Shown here piece after piece: positions 1 through 7,124 of a stretch of 9,833 nucleotides of DNA (the first letter of the stretch is position 1; each line of letters opens with the position of its first letter). Made by a program: the position numbers and the translations under genes. The notes below the pieces were generated by a model. That model did no database searches. It saw only the letters and a program-made list of their open reading frames with translations, and was not told the DNA's origin. Source of the DNA: DATEPR01 sp036503065. Lineage in GTDB: Bacteria; Actinomycetota; Actinomycetes; Mycobacteriales; Pseudonocardiaceae. The stretch covers positions 1 through 9,833 of the forward strand of contig DASXXM010000377.1 in assembly GCA_036503065.1 (NCBI GenBank). The letters run 5' to 3'.

Positions 1-1
1 C

Positions 2-178
2 GCGCCGGTGCTGCTCTACGCGGGTGACCTGGACAGTCTGGTGACCCCCGGCATGGTGCGGGAGGCGGCGCGGGTCTTCCCCGACGCGAGCGTCGTCGTG
101 CAGCCCGACGCCGGCCACTTCCCGTGGATCGACGACGCAGGTGCGTTCACGACGGCGATCCGTTCATTCCTCGGCTGA
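2..178 (+). CDS. alpha/beta hydrolase, C-terminal fragment (5' end outside window)
   Basis: The frame is open from the first bases and ends at TGA 176-178, giving 58 residues of an alpha/beta-hydrolase C-terminus. Two hallmarks are visible. Residues GDLDSLVTP hold the acidic member of the catalytic triad in the usual G-x-x-D-x-x-V/T-P context. Residues AGHFPW hold the catalytic histidine, followed by a last helix (AFTTAIRSFLG). The nucleophile elbow (G-x-S-x-G) lies upstream of the window, so the substrate cannot be inferred. The last 32 bases overlap the 3' end of the opposing erm-like gene. The fold assignment is firm; an esterase, peroxidase or epoxide-hydrolase role is open. Confidence 0.85.
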   Translation, partial: APVLLYAGDLDSLVTPGMVREAARVFPDASVVVQPDAGHFPWIDDAGAFTTAIRSFLG

Positions 179-974
179 CCATACCGTCTCGATAGGACGG
201 TGCGGATCGCTGTCGGGGAGCACACGCCGTGAACGCGGCCGCCCAGTCCTCGGCGCGCAGATCGCGGGGCAGCGGTGCGCGTCGCCGTCCTACCTTCGTG
301 GCGAGTTCGGTGGCCATGCGCGCGGGCACACCGTTGCGCCGCAGAATGTCGGCAAGACCGCGACCCCGGCCGCCGAACACCCGCCCCACCCACACCTGAT
401 AGGCCCGCTGTTTCTCGGTGGGCACCAGAGGTGCGGGCCGTCGGGTGACGACCAGCAGCCCGGCATCCACCGACGGCCTGGGCTTGAACGCGTCGGCCGG
501 GATGCGCCGGTCGAGCGTGAAGTCGAACCACGGCCAGCACTGCGCGGTGAGCTGGGTGGCGCCACCCACGCCGGCCCGTTTGCGCGCGACCTCCCACTGC
601 GTGACCAGGATCGCGCTGTGCCAGCCCGTGGACGCGAGCAGATGCCGCAGGGTCGGCGTGGTCAGATGAAACGGAACATTGGAGACGAGGACCGACCCGG
701 CAGGCGGCGCGTGCCGCAGGATGTCTCCCTCGCCGATGCAGACGTGTGAACCGACCCGCCGGCCAAGATCGCGGGCGAGTTTCCCGTCGATCTCGACTCC
801 TTCGAGCGGCCGGCCCAGCGTTGCCAGTTGGAGGGTGATGGCGCCGTTTCCGGTGCCCCACTCCACGAGCGGACCGGGCCGCTCTCGGGCGAGGTCGACG
901 ATGCGGGCGATGGTGGCCCGATCCGTGAGAAAGTTCTGGCCGAGCTCGTGACGGCCGGGGGAGTGCTGGTGCAT
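147..974 (-). CDS. erm: Erm-family 23S rRNA (adenine-N6) methyltransferase
   Basis: The predicted 275-residue protein is an SAM-dependent Erm/KsgA-fold enzyme. By family it would methylate A2058 of 23S rRNA and block binding of macrolides, lincosamides and streptogramin B. Visible motifs, counted from ATG 974, are HELGQNFL at 9-16, SAM motif I E38-W-G-T-G-N-G44, the ribose-binding acid E61, D84 in motif III, and the catalytic N99-V-P-F102 typical of Erm rather than the NLPY of KsgA. A basic C-terminal domain follows. ATG 974 is chosen because AGGAG sits 5 bases upstream; an in-frame TTG at 1016 lacks such a site. The stop lies inside the end of the convergent hydrolase gene. Expression is probably controlled by the leader region described separately. 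The exact Erm class cannot be given without a database comparison. Confidence 0.9.
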   Translation of the reverse strand: MHQHSPGRHELGQNFLTDRATIARIVDLARERPGPLVEWGTGNGAITLQLATLGRPLEGVEIDGKLARDLGRRVGSHVCIGEGDILRHAPPAGSVLVSNVPFHLTTPTLRHLLASTGWHSAILVTQWEVARKRAGVGGATQLTAQCWPWFDFTLDRRIPADAFKPRPSVDAGLLVVTRRPAPLVPTEKQRAYQVWVGRVFGGRGRGLADILRRNGVPARMATELATKVGRRRAPLPRDLRAEDWAAAFTACAPRQRSAPSYRDGMVSRGMNGSPS

Positions 975-1002
975 GGCTGCTCCTGTCCATGGAATGGATG
1001 GA

Positions 1003-1029
1003 GCCGGGCAGCACAAAGCGCCGCCCGGC
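1003..1029 (-). promoter_or_regulatory. RNA hairpin just upstream of the erm ribosome binding site
   Basis: On the minus strand GCCGGGCGGC (1029-1020) pairs with GCTGCCCGGC (1012-1003). This gives a ten-pair stem with one G-U pair and a seven-base loop, GCTTTGT. It lies 28 bases before the erm ATG and about 17 bases before the AGGAG. No U-run follows, so it is not a textbook intrinsic terminator, and the stem does not itself contain the ribosome binding site. I read it as the 3:4 stem of an attenuator, or as a stem hindering ribosome loading. Confidence 0.5.
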
Positions 1030-1083
1030 AGGATGCCGAGTGGCGGCGCGAATTCGACGAGTGAGTTGAGGAGTCCGCGCCGC
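1003..1083 (-). promoter_or_regulatory. candidate erm attenuator with two alternative RNA folds
   Basis: Four segments can be read on the minus strand. Segment 1 (1083-1074, GCGGCGCGGA) starts in the leader stop codon and pairs with segment 2 (1052-1043, TTCGCGCCGC) over ten pairs, one of them G-U. Segment 2 can instead pair with segment 3: GCGCCGCC at 1049-1042 matches GGCGGCGC at 1025-1018, eight perfect pairs. Segment 3 otherwise forms the hairpin 1029-1003 with segment 4. So 1:2 plus 3:4 competes with 2:3, the logic known for inducible erm leaders. A ribosome stalled at the end of the leader ORF would cover segment 1. How 3:4 would block expression is unclear because it does not bury the ribosome binding site. 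Confidence 0.42.
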
Positions 1084-1112
1084 TACCGGCAGCGGATCCG
1101 AACGATCGCCAT
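1083..1112 (-). CDS. candidate erm leader peptide with an +X+ stall motif
   Basis: ATG 1112 opens a nine-residue frame, MAIVRIRCR, ending in TAG 1085-1083, about 110 bases before erm on the same strand. An in-frame ATG at 1133 would extend it to 16 residues by adding MPLVGNF. The shorter form is preferred because the best -10-like sequence overlaps ATG 1133; neither start has a strong ribosome binding site. R-I-R and R-C-R both fit the Arg/Lys-X-Arg/Lys motif known to arrest ribosomes carrying macrolides, as in the ErmD-type leader MRLR. The stop codon lies at the start of attenuator segment 1. The reading frame and spacing are seen; translation and stalling are inferred. Confidence 0.4.
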   Translation of the reverse strand: MAIVRIRCR

Positions 1113-1131
1113 GAAGTTACCCACGAGCGGC

Positions 1132-1137
1132 ATTCTA
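1132..1137 (-). promoter_or_regulatory. possible -10 element for the erm leader transcript
   Basis: The minus strand reads TAGAAT here, a TANNNT match. Transcription would begin near 1125, a short distance before leader ATG 1112. No convincing -35 hexamer is found 16-19 bases upstream, so this is either an activator-dependent promoter (as WhiB7 targets are) or chance. Confidence 0.2.
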
Positions 1138-1338
1138 CGCGGGACCGGTCGCCGAACATCACCGGCGCCCGCTCGGATTTCGTCGCCGGCCTGGCCGAAC
1201 ACCTGCGGTTCGCCGCACGGATGACCACGCATGCGGAGCAGTGTTTCAACGGGCGCCGGTCCGAGGACTGCTTCGGAACGTCGAGCGACGACTACCGGCT
1301 CCCGCTCGGGTGCGGTGCCACCGCGACCTGGCTCGGCA
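1138..1338. other. gene-free spacer between the DUF2262-like gene and the erm leader
   Basis: No gene is supported here. The plus strand has a stop-free frame from 1065 through this stretch with protein-like composition around 1176-1335, but it has no ribosome binding site, no recognisable domain, and runs into the antisense of the neighbouring gene. It may be an old gene fragment. No clear terminator follows the stop of the minus-strand gene at 1339. Confidence 0.3.
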
Positions 1339-2175
1339 TCAGCAGTCGACGTACGCGTGGACCGGTGTGGTGTCGGCCCGATAGCACACGGCGATCCAGT
1401 AACCGTCCTGGAAGTAGGTGCCGTCGTCCTCGAAACCGACCTCGAAGTCGCCGGAGCGGAACACGGTCAGGTCGGTGGGCCGCACCACCGAGTCGAAGTG
1501 CTGCCGGGTCCCCGGCGGTTCGGTACCGTCCGCGCCACTGGCCCAGATCAGGTCGCGCGCCCGGTCGTGCAGTCCGGCGATGTCGGTGACCAGCCGGTGG
1601 GTGTGCGGCAGCAGTTCGGTGACTCGGTCGATGCCGGCGCTGTCGAACGAGACCGCCAGCGCCACGTCGTCCCGCTCGACCGTCGCGGCGTAGTGCCCGT
1701 CTCCGCCGGGATGGATCACCGTGCCGAGTACCGGGTCCTGGATCGGCGGATACGCGTCCGGGAAGGCGTCGTGGTCGGGTAGCAGGTGGGTGTCGCGGAA
1801 GATCTCGGCGAGTTGGTCCTGGTAGTCGGGATTGTTCGGCTCGTCGATCAGTCGGGGATGGCGGCCGAACTGCCGCGCGGTGCCCTCGATCAGCCGGCCG
1901 TCGGCGCTGGTGACGACGAACCGACCGTCCGCGCGGTGGATGTCGCGCACGCGGAACGAGTGCGGGATCTCCCACCGCATGACCTGGCCGGGCAGGTGCA
2001 CGTTGCCCTGCTGGAATCCGTCGGGGCCGGTGAACACGAGCAGCGCCGCGTGCCGCTCCGGGTCGACGCAGAAGACGCCGTCCGGTCCGGCCGCGCGCCG
2101 CAACGCAGTCATGTCGCCGTCCAGCGCGGCATCGAAGATCCGGCGATCGTGGAAGACGAACTCGTCGATCGACAC
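1339..2175 (-). CDS. hypothetical protein with a DUF2262-like C-terminal domain
   Basis: This 278-residue protein starts at GTG 2175, with GGAGAG six bases upstream, and ends at TGA 1341-1339. It has no signal peptide or membrane segment and looks cytosolic. Residues 1-140 are beta-strand-rich with several Asp/Arg-rich turns and are not recognised. From about 145 to the end it resembles DUF2262: an opening P-V-L-G-T strand, a helix around RARDLIWASG, then a strand-turn pattern with S-G-D-F-E-V-G-F-E-D-D-G and a final hydrophobic strand. DUF2262 has no established biochemical role and often appears in accessory loci beside SUKH- or immunity-type genes. The start is 18 bases after a frameshifted upstream remnant, so it was probably once the second gene of an operon. 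The domain call rests on pattern memory and is moderate; function is unknown. Confidence 0.7.
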   Translation of the reverse strand: MSIDEFVFHDRRIFDAALDGDMTALRRAAGPDGVFCVDPERHAALLVFTGPDGFQQGNVHLPGQVMRWEIPHSFRVRDIHRADGRFVVTSADGRLIEGTARQFGRHPRLIDEPNNPDYQDQLAEIFRDTHLLPDHDAFPDAYPPIQDPVLGTVIHPGGDGHYAATVERDDVALAVSFDSAGIDRVTELLPHTHRLVTDIAGLHDRARDLIWASGADGTEPPGTRQHFDSVVRPTDLTVFRSGDFEVGFEDDGTYFQDGYWIAVCYRADTTPVHAYVDC

Positions 2176-2193
2176 TGCTGCTCTCCAGAGTGG

Positions 2194-2468
2194 TCAGAGG
2201 TATTCGGCGAAGATCTGGCGCAGGCCGGTGATCAGCGGGTTGCCGGGTTCGGTTCGGTCCCACGGGACCAGCGCGTCGAGCAGTCCCGCAGCCACCCGAT
2301 CGAGCCGGGCAGGTGCGTGCCACCGGCGAGTACCAGGACCTGGTCGTCGGGTTGCTCCGCATTGCCGTCGACGTGCAGCTCGGTTTTCACATCCGCGAAC
2401 CGAACCCGCTCGACCAGCAGGTCCTCGGGTAACAGACCAAGCTCTGGACGTTTGCGTTGCGAACTCAC
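2194..2468 (-). pseudogene. frameshifted remnant of a hypothetical gene
   Basis: Two minus-strand frames join into one sensible protein only across a frameshift. The first runs from GTG 2468 (MSSQRKRPELGLLPEDLLVE...) to about 2300 and stays protein-like through VLVLAGGTHLPGS. It then degenerates and stops at 2232. The second takes over near 2300 (DRVAAGLLDALVPWDRTEP...) and ends naturally with RQIFAEYL at TGA 2196-2194, 18 bases before the next gene. Moving from the first to the second frame needs one missing base restored at about 2295-2310. GCAGGA precedes GTG 2468, but the frame is open further upstream (around SLCWQDLRV), so the true start may be earlier. The family is not recognised. It could be a real pseudogene or a sequencing error. 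Confidence 0.5.
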
Positions 2469-2503
2469 ACGCAGATCCTGCCAGCACAGCGATCCACCGC
2501 TGT

Positions 2504-2670
2504 TCAGGAGATCGTGATCGACAGGTCCTTGTTGCCGGTGGTGAGCACGGACTTCAGGTGATCGAGCTGGGGGGGATGGTGTGGGTGTCCTCGGTGCCGA
2601 GTCCCATCACCACGATATTCGACCGTTGTTTGCGCGCGATGTCCATGTGGGTGTAAGAAACGCCGCACAT
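2504..2670 (-). pseudogene. short frameshifted ORF with a C7 tract at the break
   Basis: From ATG 2670 the minus strand reads MCGVSYTHMDIARKQR..., continues as IVVMGLGTEDTHTIPP, then meets a run of seven C (plus-strand G at 2569-2575) and stops at 2554. With one more C, it would continue as QLDHLKSVLTT... and finish DLSITIS at TGA 2506-2504, a credible beta-strand ending. That gives about 57 residues in all. No good ribosome binding site is seen. It may be the N-terminal part of the same broken gene as 2194-2468. The family is not recognised. Confidence 0.35.
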
Positions 2671-2720
2671 CCAATGATCAGTACGTCAGCCGACGGTGCG
2701 GCTGCGAGGGGAGCCCTGTC

Positions 2721-5700
2721 ATGCCTGAACGCCCGGCGGACGTACCGGCGCAGGCCGTCTGGGACGGCGGCGATCGCGAGTGGGTACTTGCGGAGCATGA
2801 CGAGGACGGCCGCGAACACGGGTTGGTGACTTACTGGCGGCCCGACGGCACGCTGGTCAACCACTGCAACCACAAGCATGGTGTGCCGCACGGTTGGTTC
2901 AAGCGCTATCACGAGTCCGGTGCCGTGTCCCGTGAAGGCACCTTCGTCGACGGCGAGCTGCACGGCACGGACGTCTGTCACCGGTCGGCGGCTGCCACGA
3001 CGGAACGGGCGTTTCCAACCGACCGGCTGGCGGACTCGGTGTGGCGCCACGAGGTGGACTGGGTGCACGGGCAGGCGACGACAGCCCGGTGGTACGACCG
3101 CGACGGCAACCAGGTCACCGAACAGGGCGAGCCTTGTCCCGAACACCCGGTGACGGTGCCCGCCGCGGCCGTCTACCTGTCCGACGGCGCGACCTGGCTC
3201 GATGGGCACACCGACGACCAGGGGCGCCAGCACGGCCTGTGGCGCAGTTGGAGCCGAGACGGTATAGCGACCGGTGAACGCGAATTCGAGCACGGCGACG
3301 AGGTCGCGGTACGCCAGTTCGCCTGCGCGGAGGATGCCGAGGCGACCGTCGCCCTTCGGGCGGGACGTCCGGCGGACGCCGTCGCTGCCGCCCGCCGCTG
3401 GTGGCAGCGGGCCCGGACCGGCTCGGCGCAGCAGCGCATTCTGGCCGGGGAGTTGCTCGCCCGCTGTCTGGCCGGCACCACCGATTCGCGGGACGAGCGG
3501 CGCGAACTGTACCGGGCGGCGGCCGACGAGCCCGGCGTCGCATGGGTCTTCACCGATGAGGGCCGGCGCTGCTACCAGGCACAGGCCGCGGCGCTGGACT
3601 GGCTGGCACAGGATGCCCTCGCCGCTGGTCGCGCGGAGGACGCCGTAGGATTGTGTAACCGCGCCATCGAGACCGAGTACCACTACGGACCGAGCGCCGC
3701 GCGGGTGACCAAGGTCGCCGCCCTGCGCCGGCTGGGCCGCGAGGACGAGGCGTTTCAGGCCGCCCGCCAGATACTCGCCGCCGATCCGGACGCGGCCGGG
3801 CTCGACGACGTGCGAGCCGATCCGGACTTCGCGGCCTGGTTGGAGTCCATCCGCACCGACACGATGACCGCCGAGGGCGCTTGGGAAATCCTGGGCGAAC
3901 GTGGCGAGCGGTTGACCGACATCGCCGCACGGTTCCCGGCGCCGACATCGGCAGAAGACGACGACGAGCAATACGACGAGGAGTTGGTCAGCGACCTCGA
4001 CACGGCATGGCCGATCCGGGAGGTCCTCGGCGAGCGGATTTCGCCCGAGTTGGACCGTTGGATCGACGTCGTGGGCACGTTGGCCGCCGACACCGACTTC
4101 GCACCGGCCGCCACGTCGACCGTGGGTGCCGCGGTGGCGGCCAAGGACGGCACGTGGCTCGCCCGGCTGGAGGGACTGTTCCTGCCGGTCTCGACGGTGC
4201 TCGTCGTGGTGGAGGAGATCACGCACGCGAGCTGGGTGGCCGGCCCGCGCGGTACCAGCCAGGTCCTCTACACCCACCAGGATGAGCCCGGCTTCTGGCC
4301 AACCCACCGCTCACTCGCCGGTCTCCTCGTCGAGGAGGTACTGGAGCAGGCGGAGGATGGCGCGATCACCCTGCCGGGCGTCACCGGGGAACGCTGGCAG
4401 CGCGCCGCGCGCCTGCTCCGTGACGAGCCGGAGCCGTCATCGGCGGCACATCTGTCGGTGGCGGAGTTGTACCCGCGTACCGGCTGGATCGTCATGCACC
4501 TGTTGGGCATCGGCCATGAGTACGGCCTCGCCGACGCACCCGGCCTGGACGAGTGGGTGACCGAGCGCGAACACGCCGCGGTGTGGCCCCATCTGCAGGC
4601 GTACTGGCTGTTGCACCACCTTGTCTTCGACAATCGTGCCGAACTGGGCTTCCTCGTCGAGCACGCCGAACGGCGCCATCCCGCGGTGGCGGAGTTGGCC
4701 GCCATGGCCGACGTGATACTCGCGGACGGCGAGGCGACCGCCGACTGGTGGGACGCCACCGCCGTGCACGGGCTGCGCACCAGGGCGCTCGACGAAGGTC
4801 ACGTCCGGCTGATGAGCGACGCCGCCCAAACCAGACTCCACACCGGACTGTCCACACGCGATGGAGCAGTCGCGGATGCCGCGGCCGCCCGTGCCACGCT
4901 CGTCGCATCCGGTGACGCCGCGGCCGCCGCCGTCTTCGAGTTGTGGGACGTGCTGGAATCAATTGCCGGCAAGTTGGCGACCTACGAAAGTGCCTTCACG
5001 GACGAACTGGTACCCGAGGACGAGCGCATGTCGTACATTCTGCGCCAGCACACCGGTCAGACATCGATATTGTTCCGGTTGTGCACCAAGTTGGCCGAAC
5101 GGATCGGCCCGGCGTACGTGCCTTTCTTCGATGCCGCTGTGCGCCGCGGCATCGGCTACGACGAGAGCCATGCCTGCGCGGTCCCAGGAGCGATTACCGG
5201 GCTGGGCACCGGCATGGCTGATTTCGGCTCGTTCCGCGCCCGCGTCGCGGAACTGCTTGGGCCAGAACATCTCGGCCGGCGCCGCCGCGCCGAACTCGCC
5301 ATCGTGGCCGCGGACCAGTTCGCCGAACAGGCCGCCCGCGACTACCTCGTCGGCGAAGCCAACCGGTACGCCGGTCTCCTCGCCGACGGGGACAACTGGC
5401 GCTACGACACGATCATGTACTCGCTGCACCGTCTGCTCGACCTCGAACCAGCCACCGGCGGGCAAATCCTGTCCGACGCGCTCGCCGCCGCGCGCTTCAC
5501 CGGCGCCAACTGGTCCTCGGCGATCCTGCTGCTGCGCCGAGCCGCCGAACTACAGATCCCCGAGGCGGCCCGAGGCATTCTCGCCGCCCTCGATGCGGGC
5601 CTTGGCCGGCACGACGACGGCAGCCGTGCCGTCGTCGTGACCAGCTACGCGACCTGTGCCGCCGACGGCGAGGCGGTGGCCGCGCTGGAGTCCCGGCTCG

Positions 5701-6002
5701 CCTCGATCGACGACGTTCGGGTCGAGTGCGAAGTCTGCGCACTCCTGGCCGGCCTGATCACCGCCGCACCAGCCGACATCCGCTGGCACGAACAGGCCAG
5801 GGCCGCCATCGACACCCTGCTCGCCGGCACCATGTACGGCAGCCAGGTCGGCGCCGCGATCTCCCTGCTCAAGGCGATCGACACAGCGGGGGTGTCCGGC
5901 TTCGGCGACCTCGCCACACGAGTACGAACCAGGGCCAACGAGGACACGGACACCGGGAAGCCGCTGGTGGCCTGGCTGGCCGACGCAGTCTCCCGGATGT
6001 AG
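2721..6002 (+). CDS. 1093-residue YwqK/MORN-like repeat protein with TPR-like and helical C-terminal regions
   Basis: ATG 2721 is preceded by GAGGGGAG at a good distance. Residues 30-81 hold two MORN-variant modules of the YwqK type (GREHGLVTYWRPDG and GVPHGWFKRYHESG followed by G-x-F-x-D-G-E-x-H-G). A degenerate module lies near 113-131 and a third clear one at 167-192 (GRQHGLWRSWSRDG). Residues 205-375 are alanine-rich paired helices resembling TPRs (AGRAEDAVGLCNRAIE, then RLGREDEAFQAARQIL). An acidic linker lies at 411-421. From 430 to 1093 the protein is mostly alpha-helical, with no catalytic motif I recognise and no membrane segment. A stretch near 520-570 is vaguely SUKH-like, but I would not call it. 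YwqK proteins are annotated as antitoxin-like; their activity is poorly established. The size and fusion suggest a cytosolic scaffold or binding protein. It probably starts its own transcript, divergent from the decayed ORFs. Confidence 0.88.
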   Translation: MPERPADVPAQAVWDGGDREWVLAEHDEDGREHGLVTYWRPDGTLVNHCNHKHGVPHGWFKRYHESGAVSREGTFVDGELHGTDVCHRSAAATTERAFPTDRLADSVWRHEVDWVHGQATTARWYDRDGNQVTEQGEPCPEHPVTVPAAAVYLSDGATWLDGHTDDQGRQHGLWRSWSRDGIATGEREFEHGDEVAVRQFACAEDAEATVALRAGRPADAVAAARRWWQRARTGSAQQRILAGELLARCLAGTTDSRDERRELYRAAADEPGVAWVFTDEGRRCYQAQAAALDWLAQDALAAGRAEDAVGLCNRAIETEYHYGPSAARVTKVAALRRLGREDEAFQAARQILAADPDAAGLDDVRADPDFAAWLESIRTDTMTAEGAWEILGERGERLTDIAARFPAPTSAEDDDEQYDEELVSDLDTAWPIREVLGERISPELDRWIDVVGTLAADTDFAPAATSTVGAAVAAKDGTWLARLEGLFLPVSTVLVVVEEITHASWVAGPRGTSQVLYTHQDEPGFWPTHRSLAGLLVEEVLEQAEDGAITLPGVTGERWQRAARLLRDEPEPSSAAHLSVAELYPRTGWIVMHLLGIGHEYGLADAPGLDEWVTEREHAAVWPHLQAYWLLHHLVFDNRAELGFLVEHAERRHPAVAELAAMADVILADGEATADWWDATAVHGLRTRALDEGHVRLMSDAAQTRLHTGLSTRDGAVADAAAARATLVASGDAAAAAVFELWDVLESIAGKLATYESAFTDELVPEDERMSYILRQHTGQTSILFRLCTKLAERIGPAYVPFFDAAVRRGIGYDESHACAVPGAITGLGTGMADFGSFRARVAELLGPEHLGRRRRAELAIVAADQFAEQAARDYLVGEANRYAGLLADGDNWRYDTIMYSLHRLLDLEPATGGQILSDALAAARFTGANWSSAILLLRRAAELQIPEAARGILAALDAGLGRHDDGSRAVVVTSYATCAADGEAVAALESRLASIDDVRVECEVCALLAGLITAAPADIRWHEQARAAIDTLLAGTMYGSQVGAAISLLKAIDTAGVSGFGDLATRVRTRANEDTDTGKPLVAWLADAVSRM

Positions 6003-6103
6003 GCCAACATCCCGCTCAAGCACAACACTCCGCGGCTGCTGTATTAGACTGAAACCTGAGGTCGGTCCCCACGATCGGCTGAACTACGCCGGAGCCGCAG
6101 CCA

Positions 6104-6955
6104 ATGTCCACTGAGGACGACATCGCGACAGCGGTCCGCGACCGGAACGGTCTGCGCGGCACCGGTCCGACCGCACCCAGGCCGGTGTTCAGCGTGACCA
6201 AGATGTTCGTGGCCACCGCCATCCTCCGCCTGAGCGAGTCCCGCGACCTTGCCCTCGACGACGAGATCACCACCCCCCTCCGGCCGGCGACCCCGCGCGC
6301 CCTCCTCGGCCACACCGCAGGCCTGCCCGACTACGGCACGACAGCCGCCTACCGCGACGCCGTCGCCGCGGACCCATCCCGACCCTGGACCCTGGCCGAG
6401 ATCACGGCCGCGGCACTCACCCAACCGGCACCGACACCCGGCGCCTACAGCTACAGCAATCTGGGCTACTGGCTACTCGGCGCGAACGTCGAGCGGGCCA
6501 CCGGCACCCCGCTGCACCACACCCTGGCCGAGTTGGTGTTCGAACCGGCCGGCATGACCGCCACGTTCTACCCGGCCGACGGCACCTGGAGAACCGACAC
6601 CGGCTACGACACCCGCTGGGCCGGCCCGGCTGGCGCGGCCTGGTCGACACCGGCAGACATGACGACCTTCCTGACCGCCCTCTTCGCCGGCAATCTGGTC
6701 TCCGAGACGTCCTTGACGGCGATGACCAAGCCGACCCCGGTCGCACCACGCCCGCCATGGCCCGACCCGGGTTACGGCCTCGGCCTGGTGATCGACGGCG
6801 AACTGGGCACGTTCGGCCACAGTGGCGACGGCCCCGGCTACGGCAGCGCCGCGTACATCGTCCCGGCCACCGGCCGATCGGCGGCCGTGATCACGAAGTC
6901 GCCGGCGTCCGTGGCGGACCCGATCGAGGCGGCCCTACGCCTGCTGGCCGACTGA
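6104..6955 (+). CDS. serine hydrolase of the beta-lactamase / penicillin-binding protein fold, no signal peptide
   Basis: This 283-residue protein shows the three active-site motifs of class C beta-lactamase-type enzymes: S30-V-T-K33 (nucleophile and general base), Y117-S-N119, and H239-S-G241 in place of K-T/S-G. The family signature LLGHTAGLPDY lies at 67-77. ATG 6104 follows GGAG by nine bases. The frame has a stop at 6080-6082, so no upstream extension is possible. With the nucleophile at residue 30 there is no room for a signal peptide or lipobox, so the enzyme should be cytosolic, unlike most relatives; it is also shorter than the usual 350-400 residues. Substrates could be esters, D-amino-acid peptides or small amides. 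It lies 101 bases after the YwqK-type gene, perhaps as a separate transcript. Confidence 0.88.
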   Translation: MSTEDDIATAVRDRNGLRGTGPTAPRPVFSVTKMFVATAILRLSESRDLALDDEITTPLRPATPRALLGHTAGLPDYGTTAAYRDAVAADPSRPWTLAEITAAALTQPAPTPGAYSYSNLGYWLLGANVERATGTPLHHTLAELVFEPAGMTATFYPADGTWRTDTGYDTRWAGPAGAAWSTPADMTTFLTALFAGNLVSETSLTAMTKPTPVAPRPPWPDPGYGLGLVIDGELGTFGHSGDGPGYGSAAYIVPATGRSAAVITKSPASVADPIEAALRLLAD

Positions 6956-6966
6956 CGCGGCCGTCA
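6953..6966 (+). terminator. small hairpin at the serine hydrolase stop codon
   Basis: TGACG-CGGC-CGTCA forms a five-pair stem with a four-base loop and includes the stop codon. No U-tract follows. It is a weak candidate for 3'-end formation between this gene and the convergent sigma/anti-sigma operon. I see nothing else in 6967-7124. Confidence 0.18.
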
Positions 6967-7124
6967 CCCGAACCAACCCGTGCTCGCCGCCGCGTCGGTG
7001 TTCCTGGGACGAATCTCGGCGAACATGCCGCAACTCAACAGCGACGGCCTGCGTGGTGGTCGACCTCGGCGCCGCCTGACGATTTCGCCGCGGAAGGCCA
7101 TCACGCGCACCGGTGTCGCAGCGA

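Noticed and set aside
986..998. Small dyad TCCAT-GGA-ATGGA next to the erm ribosome binding site
   Set aside because: It is only five pairs with a three-base loop and lies within the spacer; it is too weak to claim as a regulatory element by itself.
1065..1335. Stop-free plus-strand frame with protein-like text (DFVAGLAEHLRFAARMTTHAEQ) upstream of erm
   Set aside because: It has no ribosome binding site and no recognised family, and it runs on into the antisense of the DUF2262-like gene. It could be a relic, but this is not strong enough to list as a gene.
1786..2517. Long plus-strand frames opposite the DUF2262-like gene and the remnants
   Set aside because: Composition is that of a shadow frame, and the minus-strand gene has the start signal and domain features.
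2607..4307. 566-codon open frame on the minus strand opposite the large YwqK-type gene
   Set aside because: It is antisense to a gene with a good ribosome binding site and coherent domains. Its translation is low-complexity (Gly/Arg/Val-rich) with no domain, as expected from high-GC antisense frames.
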